Shown here piece after piece: positions 35,653 to 45,976 of a stretch of DNA of 64,000 nucleotides (its first letter is position 1; each line of letters starts with the position of its first letter). This stretch comes from Halichoerus grypus (Eukaryota > Chordata > Mammalia > Carnivora > Phocidae): NCBI RefSeq assembly GCF_964656455.1, contig NC_135723.1, positions 101,757,283 through 101,821,282 on the forward strand. The letters run 5' to 3'. The notes under the pieces were generated by a model. That model was not told the origin of the DNA and made no database searches. It worked only from the letters and a program-made list of their open reading frames with translations. The position numbers were made by a program, and so were the translations under genes.

Positions 35653-35934
35653 ATAATTTTTTAGATGAAAGTAGTCCCAATCTAATTTTTATTTCGTTCT
35701 GGCTTGTAGATTAGAAGGTATGTATTTACATGCCTCCTTCTCTGTTCAGCTGCTACATTATGGAGGTGGGGCCTGGATGGGGGGACTCGGGTGAGGGCCC
35801 AGTCTTGGTTAGGCCTGTGATTTCTCCAAAAGGCCAAGTCCTTACAAGGAGCAGGTGCTTCTGGAAACAAGAAATTTTCAGCCCTGGCTGCTTATGGCCA
35901 ACACCCCTGAGTGCAAAAATACACACATGCCTGG

Positions 35935-36045
35935 GTCCCACCCCGGAGATTCTGATACAACCAGGCTGGGCCTGGACATCTGGATTTTAAAAGCTTCCCA
36001 GGTGATTCTAATGTGCAACTAAATTGAATACCACTGTTAGCAACT
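35935..36045. mobile_element. MER5A-like hAT remnant
   Basis: It contains 'ggagattctgatacaaccag', 'ctggacatctggattttaa' and 'cccaggtgattctaatgtgc', words typical of MER5-type MITEs. Confidence 0.65.
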
Positions 36046-38368
36046 AGTTCACTCTCGGATTGGTCAGTGTTCAGTAACTTTAATCTTTACTTGAGGGCAA
36101 AGCCAAGTTTGAGTTGCTTTGTAGTGTAACCGGATGTCTTCTACTTCTGAATTCCGTTTGTCAGATACATGAGTGCCCCACTAAATGCAAGACTCTGTTG
36201 TTGCTGAATTAGAGGATGTGCCTATGAGAGGTGGTTCTTGTCTTCAAGAGCTTATAAAAAAGCTACAAATAATACTGAAATAATTTTAATGGAACCACTA
36301 CAAGGTAAAATGTCATTAAAGTGAGTCGTGCAAATTATGGTAATTGAGAGAAGGGGCAGATTGCATTTAACTGGAGGGGATCCCAAAAGGCTGCAAAAGG
36401 TGGCGGTTGAGCAGCGTCTGAAGGCTTGGCCTGGCAGGGGGTGAGCGGGGAGACAGAACTTCCTAGGTGGCAGTGGGAGAACGGGGCAGGTGTTTCAGAA
36501 ATCTGTTTCGGGTGGATCCTAAGGTAGTACTGAAGGTAGTTGGAAACAAATCTAGGACGGAGGGCAGGGCCAGCGATAAAATGCTGTTAAATGTGCTTTA
36601 GCACATAGTGGGTTGGGAGTTGTTAAAAAGTCTTATTCATTATGTTTGTCAAGCAGATGTGAACACATCTTGATATAGTTCAAGGAATGATTTTTCTGTA
36701 ACAAATGGCTTGAGTTGGGTATACATATTTTAATTATGGTAATGCCTTTTAAATCAGAGAAGCATATTGCAAAGTAAATGAATTATATTTATTATTTTCC
36801 TTCTTAATGTTGAGTAAGTTCAAATATCTTTAGTATTTAAGAGAGAAAAATACATATGTTAAGGTATTACTGTTTTTTTCTAACCCTTTTCTAAATAGGC
36901 CCTTTTATTCAGATGAAATCCTGATTCGAGTCTGACATGTGAACAGATAAGAGGGAAACAAACCACAGGGTAGTGGACAGAGAAGGTTCCAGAACTCTCC
37001 TAGTCCAGCCCTGACTTTACACTTGTATCCCCCGTAACTCTCCGTGGTGCATCCTGCTGACATGTCCAGAACTGCAAGGTTCTCGCGTCACTGGGGAGAA
37101 GCAGGGATGCCCATCACGGGGATGCCCATCATGGGGGTCCTGCCACGGGACGTTGACTTGCCACGCTGAGGATTCTCAGAAGCTCATTGTAACCTGAGTG
37201 GTGAAGGCATCAGTGACCCGTCCACTGTGTTGACAATGCCGAGTGGATGTGCACTGAGCACCTGCAGAAGGCCAGGCCTCCCCGTAGGCCCTGAGGACAC
37301 AGATGGGCAGTGAGCTGTGAGGGCACAGAGAGGATGCTCACTCCGGTGGGGGTGTGGGGGAGAGCTCCTGGTGAGCAGTGTCTGGCCCGTGTTCTTACGC
37401 ACTTTCCTGGGATGGTGGACACAGTCTGTGTGTGGTTTCATAGAGTGGCCACTCGCCATGTGTGGCTGCGGAGCTCTTGGGATGTGAGTAGTGCGACTAA
37501 GGAGCAGCATTTAGAATTTTGTTGACCTTAAACATAAACGGCCATCTGTGGCTAATGGCTGCCACGAGGGACTGCTCAGACCCACTCTGTCCTGAAGGCT
37601 GTGTCTGAGCAGGGAATGCGGCAACAGGAGGGGAAGGATATGCTAGTTGGTGGAAGAAACCTGTTTGCAGGGCCAGGGGTGAAGGCCAGCAGAGCATGTG
37701 TAGGTCTGGAAGGCATTCAGCATCTCTGGACCGGACGCGGGAGGATGGAGCCTGGGATGTGCATGGGGCCCACAGCAGGGGCGATGTGAGCTGCCGTGTA
37801 CCAGACGGGGTTCAGAGGTGGTGTGGCATGTCCGCCTGGAGGGACCTTGCATGGAGTTCGTTTTTATCCTAAGGGTATTGAGGGTTTTGTGCAGGGAGGT
37901 GACACAATCTGATTTAAGTTTTAGAAGTGCTATACCAGAAGAAATGATTGGGGCCAGGAAGGCTGCAGGCCAGGCAGGTGGGTGCCCAGACTGGGGAAGT
38001 GGCGGGAGATATGGAAGAAGATGGGTGGGTGGAGAGAGATGAGAGAGAGGCTCTGGAGTGTCTGATGGTATTTTGATGAGGTGGGGAAGAGGTTTAGGTT
38101 TCTTACTTGCACATCTGGGAGGATGGGGATGTCATTTACTAGGATAGGAAATGCAGGAAAAGGGGAGCCCACTGAGGAGTCAGAAGATGAGTTCCAGCTT
38201 CCAGTGATACTGAGATGAATACATAGGCTGGAGGTTCAGGAATATCTGAGTTAGATTTTTGAGGATCATCGATGTGACTGTCACCAAGGGAGAGCATACA
38301 GGTGACAAGATAAGAAGACCTTGGGTCGAGCCCACAGGAAGGTCAGATTGTAAACGTTGTGCAGGGTT
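36046..38368 (+). other. Intron with ancient repeats, provirus target
   Basis: 37430-37570 has a palindrome-prone motif pair ('cgccatgtgtggctgcgg', 'gccatctgtggctaatggct') typical of an old MITE. 37690-38350 looks like a long ancient mammalian repeat ('gggttttgtgcagggaggtg'), possibly continued beyond the provirus at 47780-48060. No gene is supported. Confidence 0.4.
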
Positions 38369-38372
38369 GTGT

Positions 38373-38667
38373 TGTTACGGAACCTGGATTGGATCGCCCG
38401 ATGGAAGAACCAAGTGGCACTCAGAGATCTTGGAGGATAGGAGGTTTATTTAATGCTGGTAGGCTCAGAGGAGAGTGGTCTCCAAAGGTCTGAGTCCCAA
38501 GCACAAACAAAGGGGGCAATTTATACACTTTTATTTCCGCATACTGGGCACTCTCGGCACGTGCGCGAAGCGGGGCAGGGAGAGGAACCCGGAAGAGCCC
38601 CGGGACAGGGGCTGGGACTCCCTTGCTGGCTCAGTGGGCCATCTTAGGACACAGATTTCCCTTATCA
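38373..38667 (-). repeat. 3' LTR of the provirus (295 bp)
   Basis: The left-hand LTR has plus-strand ends TGTTACGG (38373) and CTTATCA (38667). It carries the same AATAAA signal in antisense (AGGTTTATTTAA at 38447-38458). It lacks the 38-bp duplication found in the 5' LTR. It is preceded, in proviral orientation, by the polypurine tract. Confidence 0.95.
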
Positions 38668-38678
38668 TTCTCCCCTTT
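38668..38678 (-). promoter_or_regulatory. Polypurine tract
   Basis: The - strand reads AAAGGGGAGAA directly before the 3' LTR's TG. This is the expected plus-strand primer position. Confidence 0.88.
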
Positions 38679-38723
38679 GATGCCCCTTTAAACACCTAGT
38701 TTAGAGGGCATCATCTTCATCTT

Positions 38724-39182
38724 CTAAGGGGCGATAGTAAGGAGTAACTGGAGTCTGATTTTAGCAATTTGAGTAGTCATAAACCTAGTAAGGGCATTAA
38801 GAATACAAGGACCAAATGCTACTATGAGGAGGAGCATTAGGAGGAGGCGGACGAGGGGGGCAAACCAAGGGAACCATTGTGAGAGGGTATCCCACCAAGT
38901 TGTCCGCTGGAGTGTTTCCCACCGGCGATGTACTCGTTCCTGTAATTGGGTCATAGTTTCTAAGACCACCCCCGACTCATTAATATAGAAACAACATTCC
39001 TCCTGTAAGAAGAGGCAGAGCCCCCCTTGCGCGGCCGTGAGCAAGTCGAGCCCACGCCTATTTTGGAGGATCACTGAGGCCAGTGAATCGAGTTGGCGCT
39101 GCAGGGCCAGGGCTGACTGAGTGAGGGCAGAAGAACCCGCCGTGAGTTGTTGAGTTAACCCCTGGTACTGCACCTGAGACAT
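38724..39182 (-). other. env transmembrane subunit (TM), intact open frame
   Basis: 152 codons without a stop, the best-preserved env piece. In order it has a heptad-like helix (residues ~5-40), the immunosuppressive-domain region starting LQNRRGLDLLTAAQGG followed by CLFLQEECC (CX6CC), an N-glycosylation site NESG, a Trp-rich membrane-proximal stretch, a membrane anchor (about residues 105-130, LVRLLLMLLLIVAFG) and a short tail. The furin site and fusion peptide are lost at the frameshift just upstream. Confidence 0.9.
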
Positions 39183-39928
39183 CCCGACACCAGTGGCTCA
39201 CCGAGGGCAACCCCTGACCTGGCTGGCAGGCTCACAATAAGAGCGATGGCCGTGGGGGAGTGTCGAGGGCGGCTAGGAGGTCTCCATATGAGTGGGGCAT
39301 CGCTCCTGGGGAGGACTGAGAGATCAGGTAAGAGACTGACAAGCATGCATGAGTGATCGCGCGGGGTGACGCAGATGTACACACCTTGATCACAAGCCAG
39401 AAAAGTGTAGTTAGGCGCACAGACCCGACTGTGGCCCGTGATGGGAGAGGAAGAGTTGCCATACAGCAGTACCGGAGCCAGAAAGGGATAATCTGAGGTC
39501 CCCGGTGCCGAGGTGGGAGGTGACACGGTGGACTGGTTGAGGAGGACACCTAGGTATTGGACGGGACCGGGCTTCATACAGATCCAGCAGTCAGACGCTA
39601 GGGGTGGATTCGAGTGGTTAAGCGCTTGGTGGGAGGCATTAATCATACCTAACAGTTGCGCTATAGATGCTTGCTGCGTGTGGATGGGGGACCCGGGGAT
39701 GTGCCAGGGGGAGTTATTTTCTGTCTGACTCTGGGGGTTGACTGTAAGGCTTGGAGTGAACATGGACTTAATCGTAAATTTGGCCATGGGGTCGGTCCCT
39801 ATAGGGTGATATTGGCTCAGCAGGAGAATGATTCCTGTAGCCCATGATGTGTTGGGTTCTGAGACCGAGAGGGTGAACGGTATACAGTGATTGTTAGAGC
39901 AAGAGGATGGGGTGTCGTTGCGTGACAA
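39155..39928 (-). other. env surface subunit (SU), open part
   Basis: 257 codons, Ser/Thr/Pro-rich and Cys-containing. DCWICMKPG carries the CXXC isomerase-like motif, and N-X-S/T sites include NASH, NQST, NSSS and NYTF. The last ~40 residues are probably out of frame, since the transmembrane part lies in another frame. The N-terminal receptor-binding part is in the broken segment 40402-39941. Confidence 0.82.
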
Positions 39929-40323
39929 GGAAATCCGATGTCACTGCGCTCTTTGAGATGCCACCACCTGGTGGACCATCGTTCCATTCTGGGCCAAGTC
40001 GCTACCCATAGCTGACATCCCCAGGCTTGTGAGCAGAACTGAGGGCAGGTGTTGGGCTGTTGAGGCGTTGGGCCCCCACAGATGTAGATATCTACCAGCC
40101 GGTAACCTGAGTGAGGGCCATGGTAGGAACACCGTCTGTGAGGTTCCCAGGAGGCATCAAGAAGCTGGCATCCATCAGGATGGAGGTCAACCTTTGGTGT
40201 GTGCCCATCCCAGGTGGAAGAAGTCAGTGAGGGCGCTGGTGGGGGATTGAGGGGGATAAGCTGGAAAGTCCATTTGCCAGGAACGGTGATATGAGAGTTT
40301 GCCCCCCTTGCCTGGCCGGGCAG

Positions 40324-41184
40324 CTAGAGGCAGGGCGGAGGAACCGCACACCAGGTAGCAGAAGACCGGGACTGACTGGGGCCAGGAAAACCATGGTGAC
40401 ATGTGCTCAGGAGGAGACAGCAGAAGGCCAGTAAAACAGAGGGAGCCATCGAGGCTAACCCATCAGCAGATGAAACCCGTGGACAAGTAAGTGCAGTAAT
40501 ACACCCTAGGGACACCCAATAAGCAATGACAATAGTAAGTCTCTGGGGGAAAGTCCAGTCAGGAGGGGCAACAGTGTAGAGTCCAACTCCCAAGATGAGG
40601 GAAATCACGCCAGTGAGAGGGACCACGGTAAGCAGGTGTCCATCAGTTGTCAAAGGTGAAGCTGGAGTGGGTTCGTGAAGTCTGGCTGGACTCTCCACTG
40701 GTGCAGCTCTTCGTCCGAATGATGAGCTTTCTTCACTCTGGAGTGGTGGACCCACAGAGTTGACACCTGAGACCTTGAGGGCAGTAGGGGCGGTTAGAAC
40801 AACAGTGTGGGGCCCTGTCCACTGCGGTTTGAGGGGGTCTTTCTTCCAATCTTTGACCCAAACTGAGTCCCCTGTCTGGAAGGAGTGTACCTGAGACCCT
40901 AAGGAGATTGGAGCCCTCCCGATGGTGTACTTTTGTAATTTATTTAGGGTGGCCCCCAGGGCCTGAAGCTGCTCCTTTATCCCTTTATCTCCAACCTGAT
41001 GCAAGTTTCCTAGAAGGCTTCCCAAGCACGGGGGAGGCCGTCCATATATTAATTCGAATGGGGAGAAACCTGATGTGCCGGGCGTGCAGCGAGCACGCCG
41101 GAGAGCTAGGGGTAGCAGATCCGGCCATGGGAGGTTAGTCTTCTGACAAAACTTTGCTAAGATTCCCTTGAGGGTACAATTCAT
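40324..41184 (-). other. Integrase C-terminus running into env leader
   Basis: 286 codons in the same frame as the integrase core. Residues 1-140 or so are the integrase C-terminal domain, with the TGDSVWVKDW and QWTGPHTVVL (GPY/F-like) motifs. The frame does not end there. It goes on through a Pro/Ser-rich stretch and two hydrophobic segments (LTVVPLTGVISLILGVGLY and TIVIAYWVSLGCITAL), then enters the presumed env signal peptide MAPSVLLAFCCLLLS at 40449 in the same frame. Whether the hydrophobic part was pol, a longer env leader or a separate product cannot be decided here. Confidence 0.8.
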
Positions 41185-42072
41185 TCACTCTACTTTCCCT
41201 GAACTTTGGGGCCGGTAAGCAGTGTGGAGTCCCCAGGTGATGTTGAGAGATTTGGTCAAGACCTGTACAACATCTGCCACAAATGTGGGTCCATTGTCAC
41301 TCTGGATTGTTAATGGTAGGCTGAACCGGGGCACCATCTCCCGCAAGAGGACTTTAGCTACTTCCCGGCTTTGCTCTGTCCTAGTCGGGAAGGCTTCGAC
41401 CCACCCAGAGTCTGTGCATACTATTACTAGGAGATATCTGAACCCCCTGCTCGGCTGCACATCTGTGGAGTCTACCTCTAGATCTTCAAAGGGGGTTGCT
41501 CCCATCCTCTGGACACCTGGCGGGGGCCGTGGTGCAGACCGAGCATTATTTTTAGCACATGTCATGCATCGTTCACTCGTTGCTCGGCATAGTGCTGGCA
41601 GCTGACTGATGTAGTGGTGCTTCTTGAGAAGGGCCTCTAATGCAGTTTTTCCCAGATGAGTGAGTCGGTGGTGTCCCTTGACCAGATGCCCTCCAGTTGC
41701 TGTTGGAACAAAGATGCGCCCGTCTGGCATCATCCACCATCCCTTTTCAGTCAGGGTGGCCCCCTCAGCCATGGCCCATTCCTTTTCCTTTTTAGTGTAA
41801 CTGGGTGGAGGGACTTCTTCTGGGGGTGTCAGGGCCATGGTGAGGGAAGGGGCTCTGTCCATGTCCTCACTGGCTGCGGTCTTGGCTGCCTCATCTGCCA
41901 GACGATTTCCCCACGCTATGGGGTCGTCTCCTTTCTGGTCTCCCTTACAGTGCAGGATCGCTACTTCCTTTGGAAGCCAGACAGCTTCGAGGAGTCTCAG
42001 TATCTCCTTGTTCTTGATAGTTTCTCCTGGTGCAGTTAGGAGGCCCCTTTCCTTGTAGATGGCTCCCTGCAT
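41185..42072 (-). other. RNase H C-terminus and integrase core
   Basis: 295 codons open. HCKGDQKGDDPIAWGNRLAD is the RNase H end. Integrase follows with the HHCC zinc domain (GHHRLTHLG...CMTC) and the D,D-35-E core: Asp in LEVDSTDV, Asp in IQSDNGPTF and Glu in QSSGKVE. All catalytic residues are present. The frame stops at TGA directly after the catalytic Glu, and the C-terminal domain continues in the same frame. Confidence 0.93.
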
Positions 42073-42734
42073 ATGTACAGTAGTGAAGACGCACCGAGAG
42101 TCGCTATAGATACTGACTCGCCTTCACCGAGGGTGAGGGCTCGGACTAAGGCATATAATTCAGCCTGTTGAGCTAACCATCCAGCTGGTGATGCCTTAGC
42201 TTCTAGGACTTCAGGGGTTGTGGTTACTGCATAACCCGCTTTCCAGGCACCCTCTTGTAGGTAACTGCTGCCATCGCTGAACAGCGTGAGCTCTGGATTC
42301 TTCACGGCTTAATCCCGCAGATCTGGATGGCTCGTGCAGACTTCATCAGTCAATGCAGAGCAGTCATTGTCTGGTTTCCCCTCTTCTGTGGGGAGAAAGG
42401 TTGCTGGATTTAATGTCCTTACTGTTTCAAGGGTGACCCGTGGGTTTTCGCAGAGGAGCCCTTGGTATTGTGCTAGCCGAGAGTTGGGAAGGAAGCAGTG
42501 TCCCTGTGCGTTCATGAGGGACACAACTGCATGAGGGACCTTGATGTTAAGTCCTTGCCCCAGGGTAAGTTTGTCCGCCTCCTTGATGAGTAGGACTGTG
42601 GCTGCCAGCGCCCTGAGGCACGGTGGCCATCCTGCTGCCACGGCGTCCAGCTTCTTTGACAGCTAAGCAACTGGCCGTTGCCAGGGTCCAGCAGCCTGGG
42701 TGAGTACCCCAAGTGCTGTTTTTTCCTTTTCTTT
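42036..42734 (-). other. RT connection and RNase H N-terminal part
   Basis: An open frame from 42641 carries the connection domain, with an in-frame TAG just upstream at 42665, and ends at TAA 42311-42309. RNase H then begins in the same frame at 42305: LTLFSDGSSYLQEGAWKAGY holds the first catalytic Asp and QQAELYAL the catalytic Glu. The frame is lost near 42100. Confidence 0.85.
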
Positions 42735-42932
42735 CTTTCTTTTTTTTTAGATTTTATTTATTTGATAGAGAGAGACACAGCGAGAGAGGGAACACAAGCA
42801 GGGGGAGTGGGAGAGGGAGAAGCAGGCTTCCCGCCGAGCAGGGAGCCTGATTGCGGGGCTCCATCCCAGGACCCTGGGATCATGACCTGAGCCGAAGGCA
42901 GACGCTTAATGACTGAGCCACCCAGGCACCCC
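42735..42932 (-). mobile_element. Can-SINE inserted in pol
   Basis: Same orientation as the provirus. Its target duplications are imperfect (TGTTTTTTCCTTTTC and TATTTTTTCCCGTTC), suggesting it is older than the copy in gag or has had more mutation. Confidence 0.92.
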
Positions 42933-43303
42933 TATTTTTTCCCGTTCATGCACAAAGAGATTGAAGGGTTTTTCTACATCTGGTAGGCCCAGGGCTGGAG
43001 CCTGCCCCAGGGTTGTCTTTTCTCTCTGTGAAAGCGGCTTCTGCTTCCTCAGTCCAGGCAGGGGGTTCTCGATCTGATCCCCCCAAGAGATCATAGAGGG
43101 GTCTTGCTATTGCCGAGAACCCAGGGATCCAGATGTGGCAGAATCCTGCAGACCCCAGGAATTCTCATAGACCCCTTTTTGTCTAGGGCTGTCGCAGGGA
43201 GATGATGACTTTCTTTCTCCCCGGCCCTAGTTCTCTCTTCCCTAGGGCGAGGAGGAAACCGAGGTATCGGACCTGTTGTAGGCACATTTGTGCTTTCTTC
43301 CAT
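42933..43303 (-). other. RT thumb/connection fragments
   Basis: Two overlapping frames carry the continuation: 43303-43091 ([12 protein letters not shown], a degraded 'G.CR.WIPGF'-type stretch) and 43094-42933 ([19 protein letters not shown]). A one-base shift separates them. Confidence 0.75.
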
Positions 43304-43371
43304 GAGGCTCGGTATCCCGAGTCTGACAGGAGCTGTAGGAGGGCCTTTGTGCCTTTTGTGCAGACTTCTTA

Positions 43372-44180
43372 TGTGTCACCGGCGAGGAGGAGGTCATCCA
43401 CATACTGGAGGAGGGTGCATCGTGTGGTCTCTCTTGGGAAGCTGGCGAGGTCCGTGGCCAGCACGTCCCCAAAGAGGGTTGGTGAGTTTTTAAACCCCTG
43501 CGGGAGGCGCGTCCAAGTCAGTTGCATCTGGCGCCCTGTATCAGGTTCAGACCATTCAAAGGCAAACAGTGGCTGGCTCTGGGGAGCTAAGCGGAGGCAG
43601 AAGAAGGCATCCTTCAGATCTAGGCAAGTGAACCATCTGGCCGACCCTGGGATTTGGCCGAGGAGGGTGTATGGATTCGGGACCACTGGGTGCAGAGAGA
43701 TAGTCACCTTATTGATGGCCCGCAAATCCTGAACTGATCGATATCCCCCTCCTGGCTTCTTGACTGGCAGGAGTGGGGTATTCCTGGCCGACTGGCACTC
43801 GACTAGAATACCTGCTTCTTTGAGTTTGGTCAGATGTTCTTGGATGCCAATCTTAGCTTCCTGTGGAAGGGGGTATTGCCTTTGCCTCTGAGGTTGGGCT
43901 CCTGGGATCAGTTCAACAATGATAGGGGCCCGATTCCGGGCTAGTCCATGTGGGTTGTTTTCAGCCCATACTGAAGGAAGGGCGAGTCTGAACTCTGGTG
44001 GGCTGCTCGGTTGGGCCTGGGCACAGAATAGCCTCCATTCTTCTTCCCTCGGCGTGGTAATTGCTAGTACCAGAGACCCCGTCTCCTCTTGCCTTGGGTT
44101 CAGTCGGAGGCTAGTGTGTCCGGTGGGCTCAAAGGTTATCTGAGCCCTAAGCTTGGAGAGTATGTCTTGGCCTGGGAGAG
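43372..44180 (-). other. Reverse transcriptase, long open segment
   Basis: About 270 codons without a stop on the - strand. RT motifs in order are VKKPGGGYRSVQDLRAINK, then LDLKDAFFCLRL (first catalytic Asp), LPQGFKNSPTLF, and QYVDDLLLA with the catalytic Asp pair at about 43390. It fits a gammaretroviral RT palm and fingers. It ends at TAA 43371-43369, soon after the catalytic loop. Confidence 0.92.
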
Positions 44181-44315
44181 GGATGGGGCAATCAGGCAGA
44201 TAAGGAATTCATTTTGGACCTTGTGGCCCCCGAGTTCACACTGGTGAGCCTGGCAAAAGAGCTGTTGTATCGCCCGCGTCCTGGTGGCCCCAAGGATGGT
44301 CGCAGTCCTTTTGCT

Positions 44316-44490
44316 TCAAGGGGCCACTGGGGAGGTGACATCAGAGTGCTTGGCCCCAGTATCAACCATAAAAGTCACTGGTTGGCCCCCCACCTTCATT
44401 CTGACCATGGGTTCATGGGGGCTGAGGAGAAAGAGCCCGGTCCCCCTCAGTCTGAGTCCATTTCCGCAAGGCCTATGAGCTCCTCCTCTT
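44316..44490 (-). other. Protease fragment
   Basis: Retroviral aspartic protease start: [20 protein letters not shown] carries the D-T-G-A active-site triad. The frame ends at TGA 44318-44316 and is shifted relative to the Gag frame, so normal stop read-through from gag would not reach it. The second half of the protease is in yet another frame up to about 44180. Confidence 0.85.
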
Positions 44491-44626
44491 GGGGTTCTTC
44501 CTTGTAGCGGCTGGGCTTCTGAACCTTTCCCCAGTTGGGACATTTGTTTTTCCAATATCCTTTCTCCTTACAGTAGGCACATTGATCCCTTGCCAAGGGG
44601 GTTCTGGGTTTCCCTCCTTTCGGTGG

Positions 44627-44982
44627 TCAGGGTCTCCCCACCTTTGTGTTATTCTTTTCTTTCGGGGTGGCGGCGAGGAGGCTGACTTTCTTTTTCATAT
44701 TTTTGTCAGCTTCCCATTCGGCTGCGACCTCCCTATTCATGTAGACCTCATTGGCAATCTTTATTAGCTGGGTGATATTCATCCCAGCAAAACCCTTTAG
44801 TTTCTGAAGTTTTTTTCTGATGTCTGGGGCGGGCTGAGCCACGAAGGAGGTGTTTACTATCTGTTGGCTTTCCTGTGCCTTGGGGTCAAATGGAGTGTAT
44901 ATCCTGTAGGCTTCACATAGTCTTTTGTAGTAGTCCCTGGGGGATTCCCCTGGTTGTTGAGTGACCAAGGATACCTTAGTAA
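44627..44982 (-). other. gag capsid C-terminal segment with major homology region
   Basis: It resumes after the SINE in the MA frame. The QQPGESPRDYYKRLCEAY and TPFDPKAQ stretch is the major homology region, followed by NTSFVAQPAPDIRKKLQKL. A charged segment leads into the nucleocapsid and ends at TGA 44629-44627, where CGA to TGA decay is the simplest explanation. Confidence 0.9.
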
Positions 44983-44998
44983 TGTTCATGGGTTTCTT

Positions 44999-45211
44999 TT
45001 TTTTTTTTCGAAGATTTTATTTATTTATTTGAGAAAAAGAGAATGAGAGAGAGAGAGAGAGAGAGAGCACATGAGGGGGGGAGGGTCAGAGGGAGACGCA
45101 GACCCCCTGCTGAGCAGGGAGCCCGATGTGGGACTCGATCCAGGGACTCCAGGATCATGACCTGAGCCGAAGGCAGTCGCTCAACCAACTGAGCCACCCA
45201 GGTGCCCCAAG
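44999..45211 (-). mobile_element. Can-SINE inserted in gag
   Basis: Same orientation as the provirus. A perfect 16-bp duplication of gag sequence, TGTTCATGGGTTTCTT, lies at 44983-44998 and 45212-45227, proving insertion after the provirus. Confidence 0.97.
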
Positions 45212-45665
45212 TGTTCATGGGTTTCTTAGCTTCTGCCCAGATTCCCCAGAGGAGGGCCTCCTGGTACTTGGACAGGTGGGCCTGTCCCTCGGTTGTGGTG
45301 AAGTCCCATGCTGGGCGCTCTTCGGGTGCGGCCGTATTAGCCCAGGCAGCAGGGTCGATGACTCCCGCTGGTGCGTGCTCTTCCAGGTACTGCTGTGCAC
45401 CTTTCATTACTCTCCTCCTTTCCTCTGTGTTAAATAGGGTGTGGAGTAACTGTTGGCAGTCTTCCCAGGTTGGCTGATGAGTCTGGAAGAGGTAATCTAT
45501 GAGGTCTGCCATAGCCTGTGGTTTCTCAGAATAGGATGGGGTGTTATGTTTCCAGTTGAGAAGGTCGGAGGTGGAGAAGGGCTGATAATACATCATGGAA
45601 CGGCCGGGTTGGACCGTTCCGTCTTCATTGTGCCTCTCGGGTTCCCGTGTCTCTCGTACCAGCAT
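45212..45665 (-). other. gag capsid N-terminal segment
   Basis: An open frame shifted by one relative to MA, with capsid-like text such as FSTSDLLNWKHNTPSYSEKP and HQPTWEDCQQLLHTLFNTEE. It runs straight into the Can-SINE, so the apparent last ~60 codons of the 214-codon frame are SINE-derived. The frameshift lies between 45800 and 45665. Confidence 0.88.
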
Positions 45666-45976
45666 TTGGAGGGCGCTTGTGTCTGGCCTGGGGTGCAGCC
45701 GGTGGATCCTCTGGGCCTGGGGGTGCCGGTGAAACTGATGGCGGTGGAGTTTCTGGAGCTGAAGGAGCTGAAGACCGGAGTAGACGGTCTTGGGGTTACG
45801 TATGGTGGGGGCAGGGTTGGTTCGTCCTTGGGATCTCTGGTTAGGATTTGTGGAGACTGGGGCTTTTGCTGATTTTCTTTAGGTCGCTTGGATGAGGCGA
45901 TTAAGACCCTGACCTATCCCTGCCTATTGTAAGCGAATCGCACCCAGGCGGGAAGGGTCTGAGCAATTCCTAGTCA

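Larger units (their letters stand above)
38724..40449 (-). pseudogene. env: ERV env (broken)
   Basis: Env is the surface/transmembrane glycoprotein precursor. The likely start ATG at 40449 opens a signal peptide-like MAPSVLLAFCCLLLS. The frame shifts near 40400. The surface subunit is then in one frame, with a stop at 40189-40187 and a TGA at 39943-39941, and is open from 39928 to 39155, with several N-glycosylation sites and a CWIC motif of CXXC type. A frameshift near 39180 separates it from the transmembrane subunit, which is open from 39182 to 38724. The CXXC/CX6CC pair is typical of gammaretroviral Envs whose subunits are disulphide-linked. No continuous product is possible. Confidence 0.9.
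40450..44446 (-). pseudogene. pol: ERV pro-pol (broken)
   Basis: Encodes the remains of protease, reverse transcriptase, RNase H and integrase in three frames. The protease motif VDTGAKHSD is at about 44370. The RT frame is open from about 44180 to a TAA at 43371. RT thumb and connection pieces follow at 43303-43091 and 43094-42933, then a Can-SINE, then TAG at 42665 and TAA at 42311. An RNase H frameshift lies near 42100. A TGA at 41187 sits just after the integrase catalytic Glu. The C-terminal integrase frame continues open into the env leader. At least four stops, several frameshifts and a SINE make it inactive. Confidence 0.92.

Noticed and set aside
43202..43732. 176-codon + strand frame within the provirus
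   Set aside because: It is the antisense shadow of the RT-coding strand.
45021..45211. Protein-coding tail of the 214-codon gag frame
   Set aside because: The last ~60 codons are the translated Can-SINE, not a viral domain.
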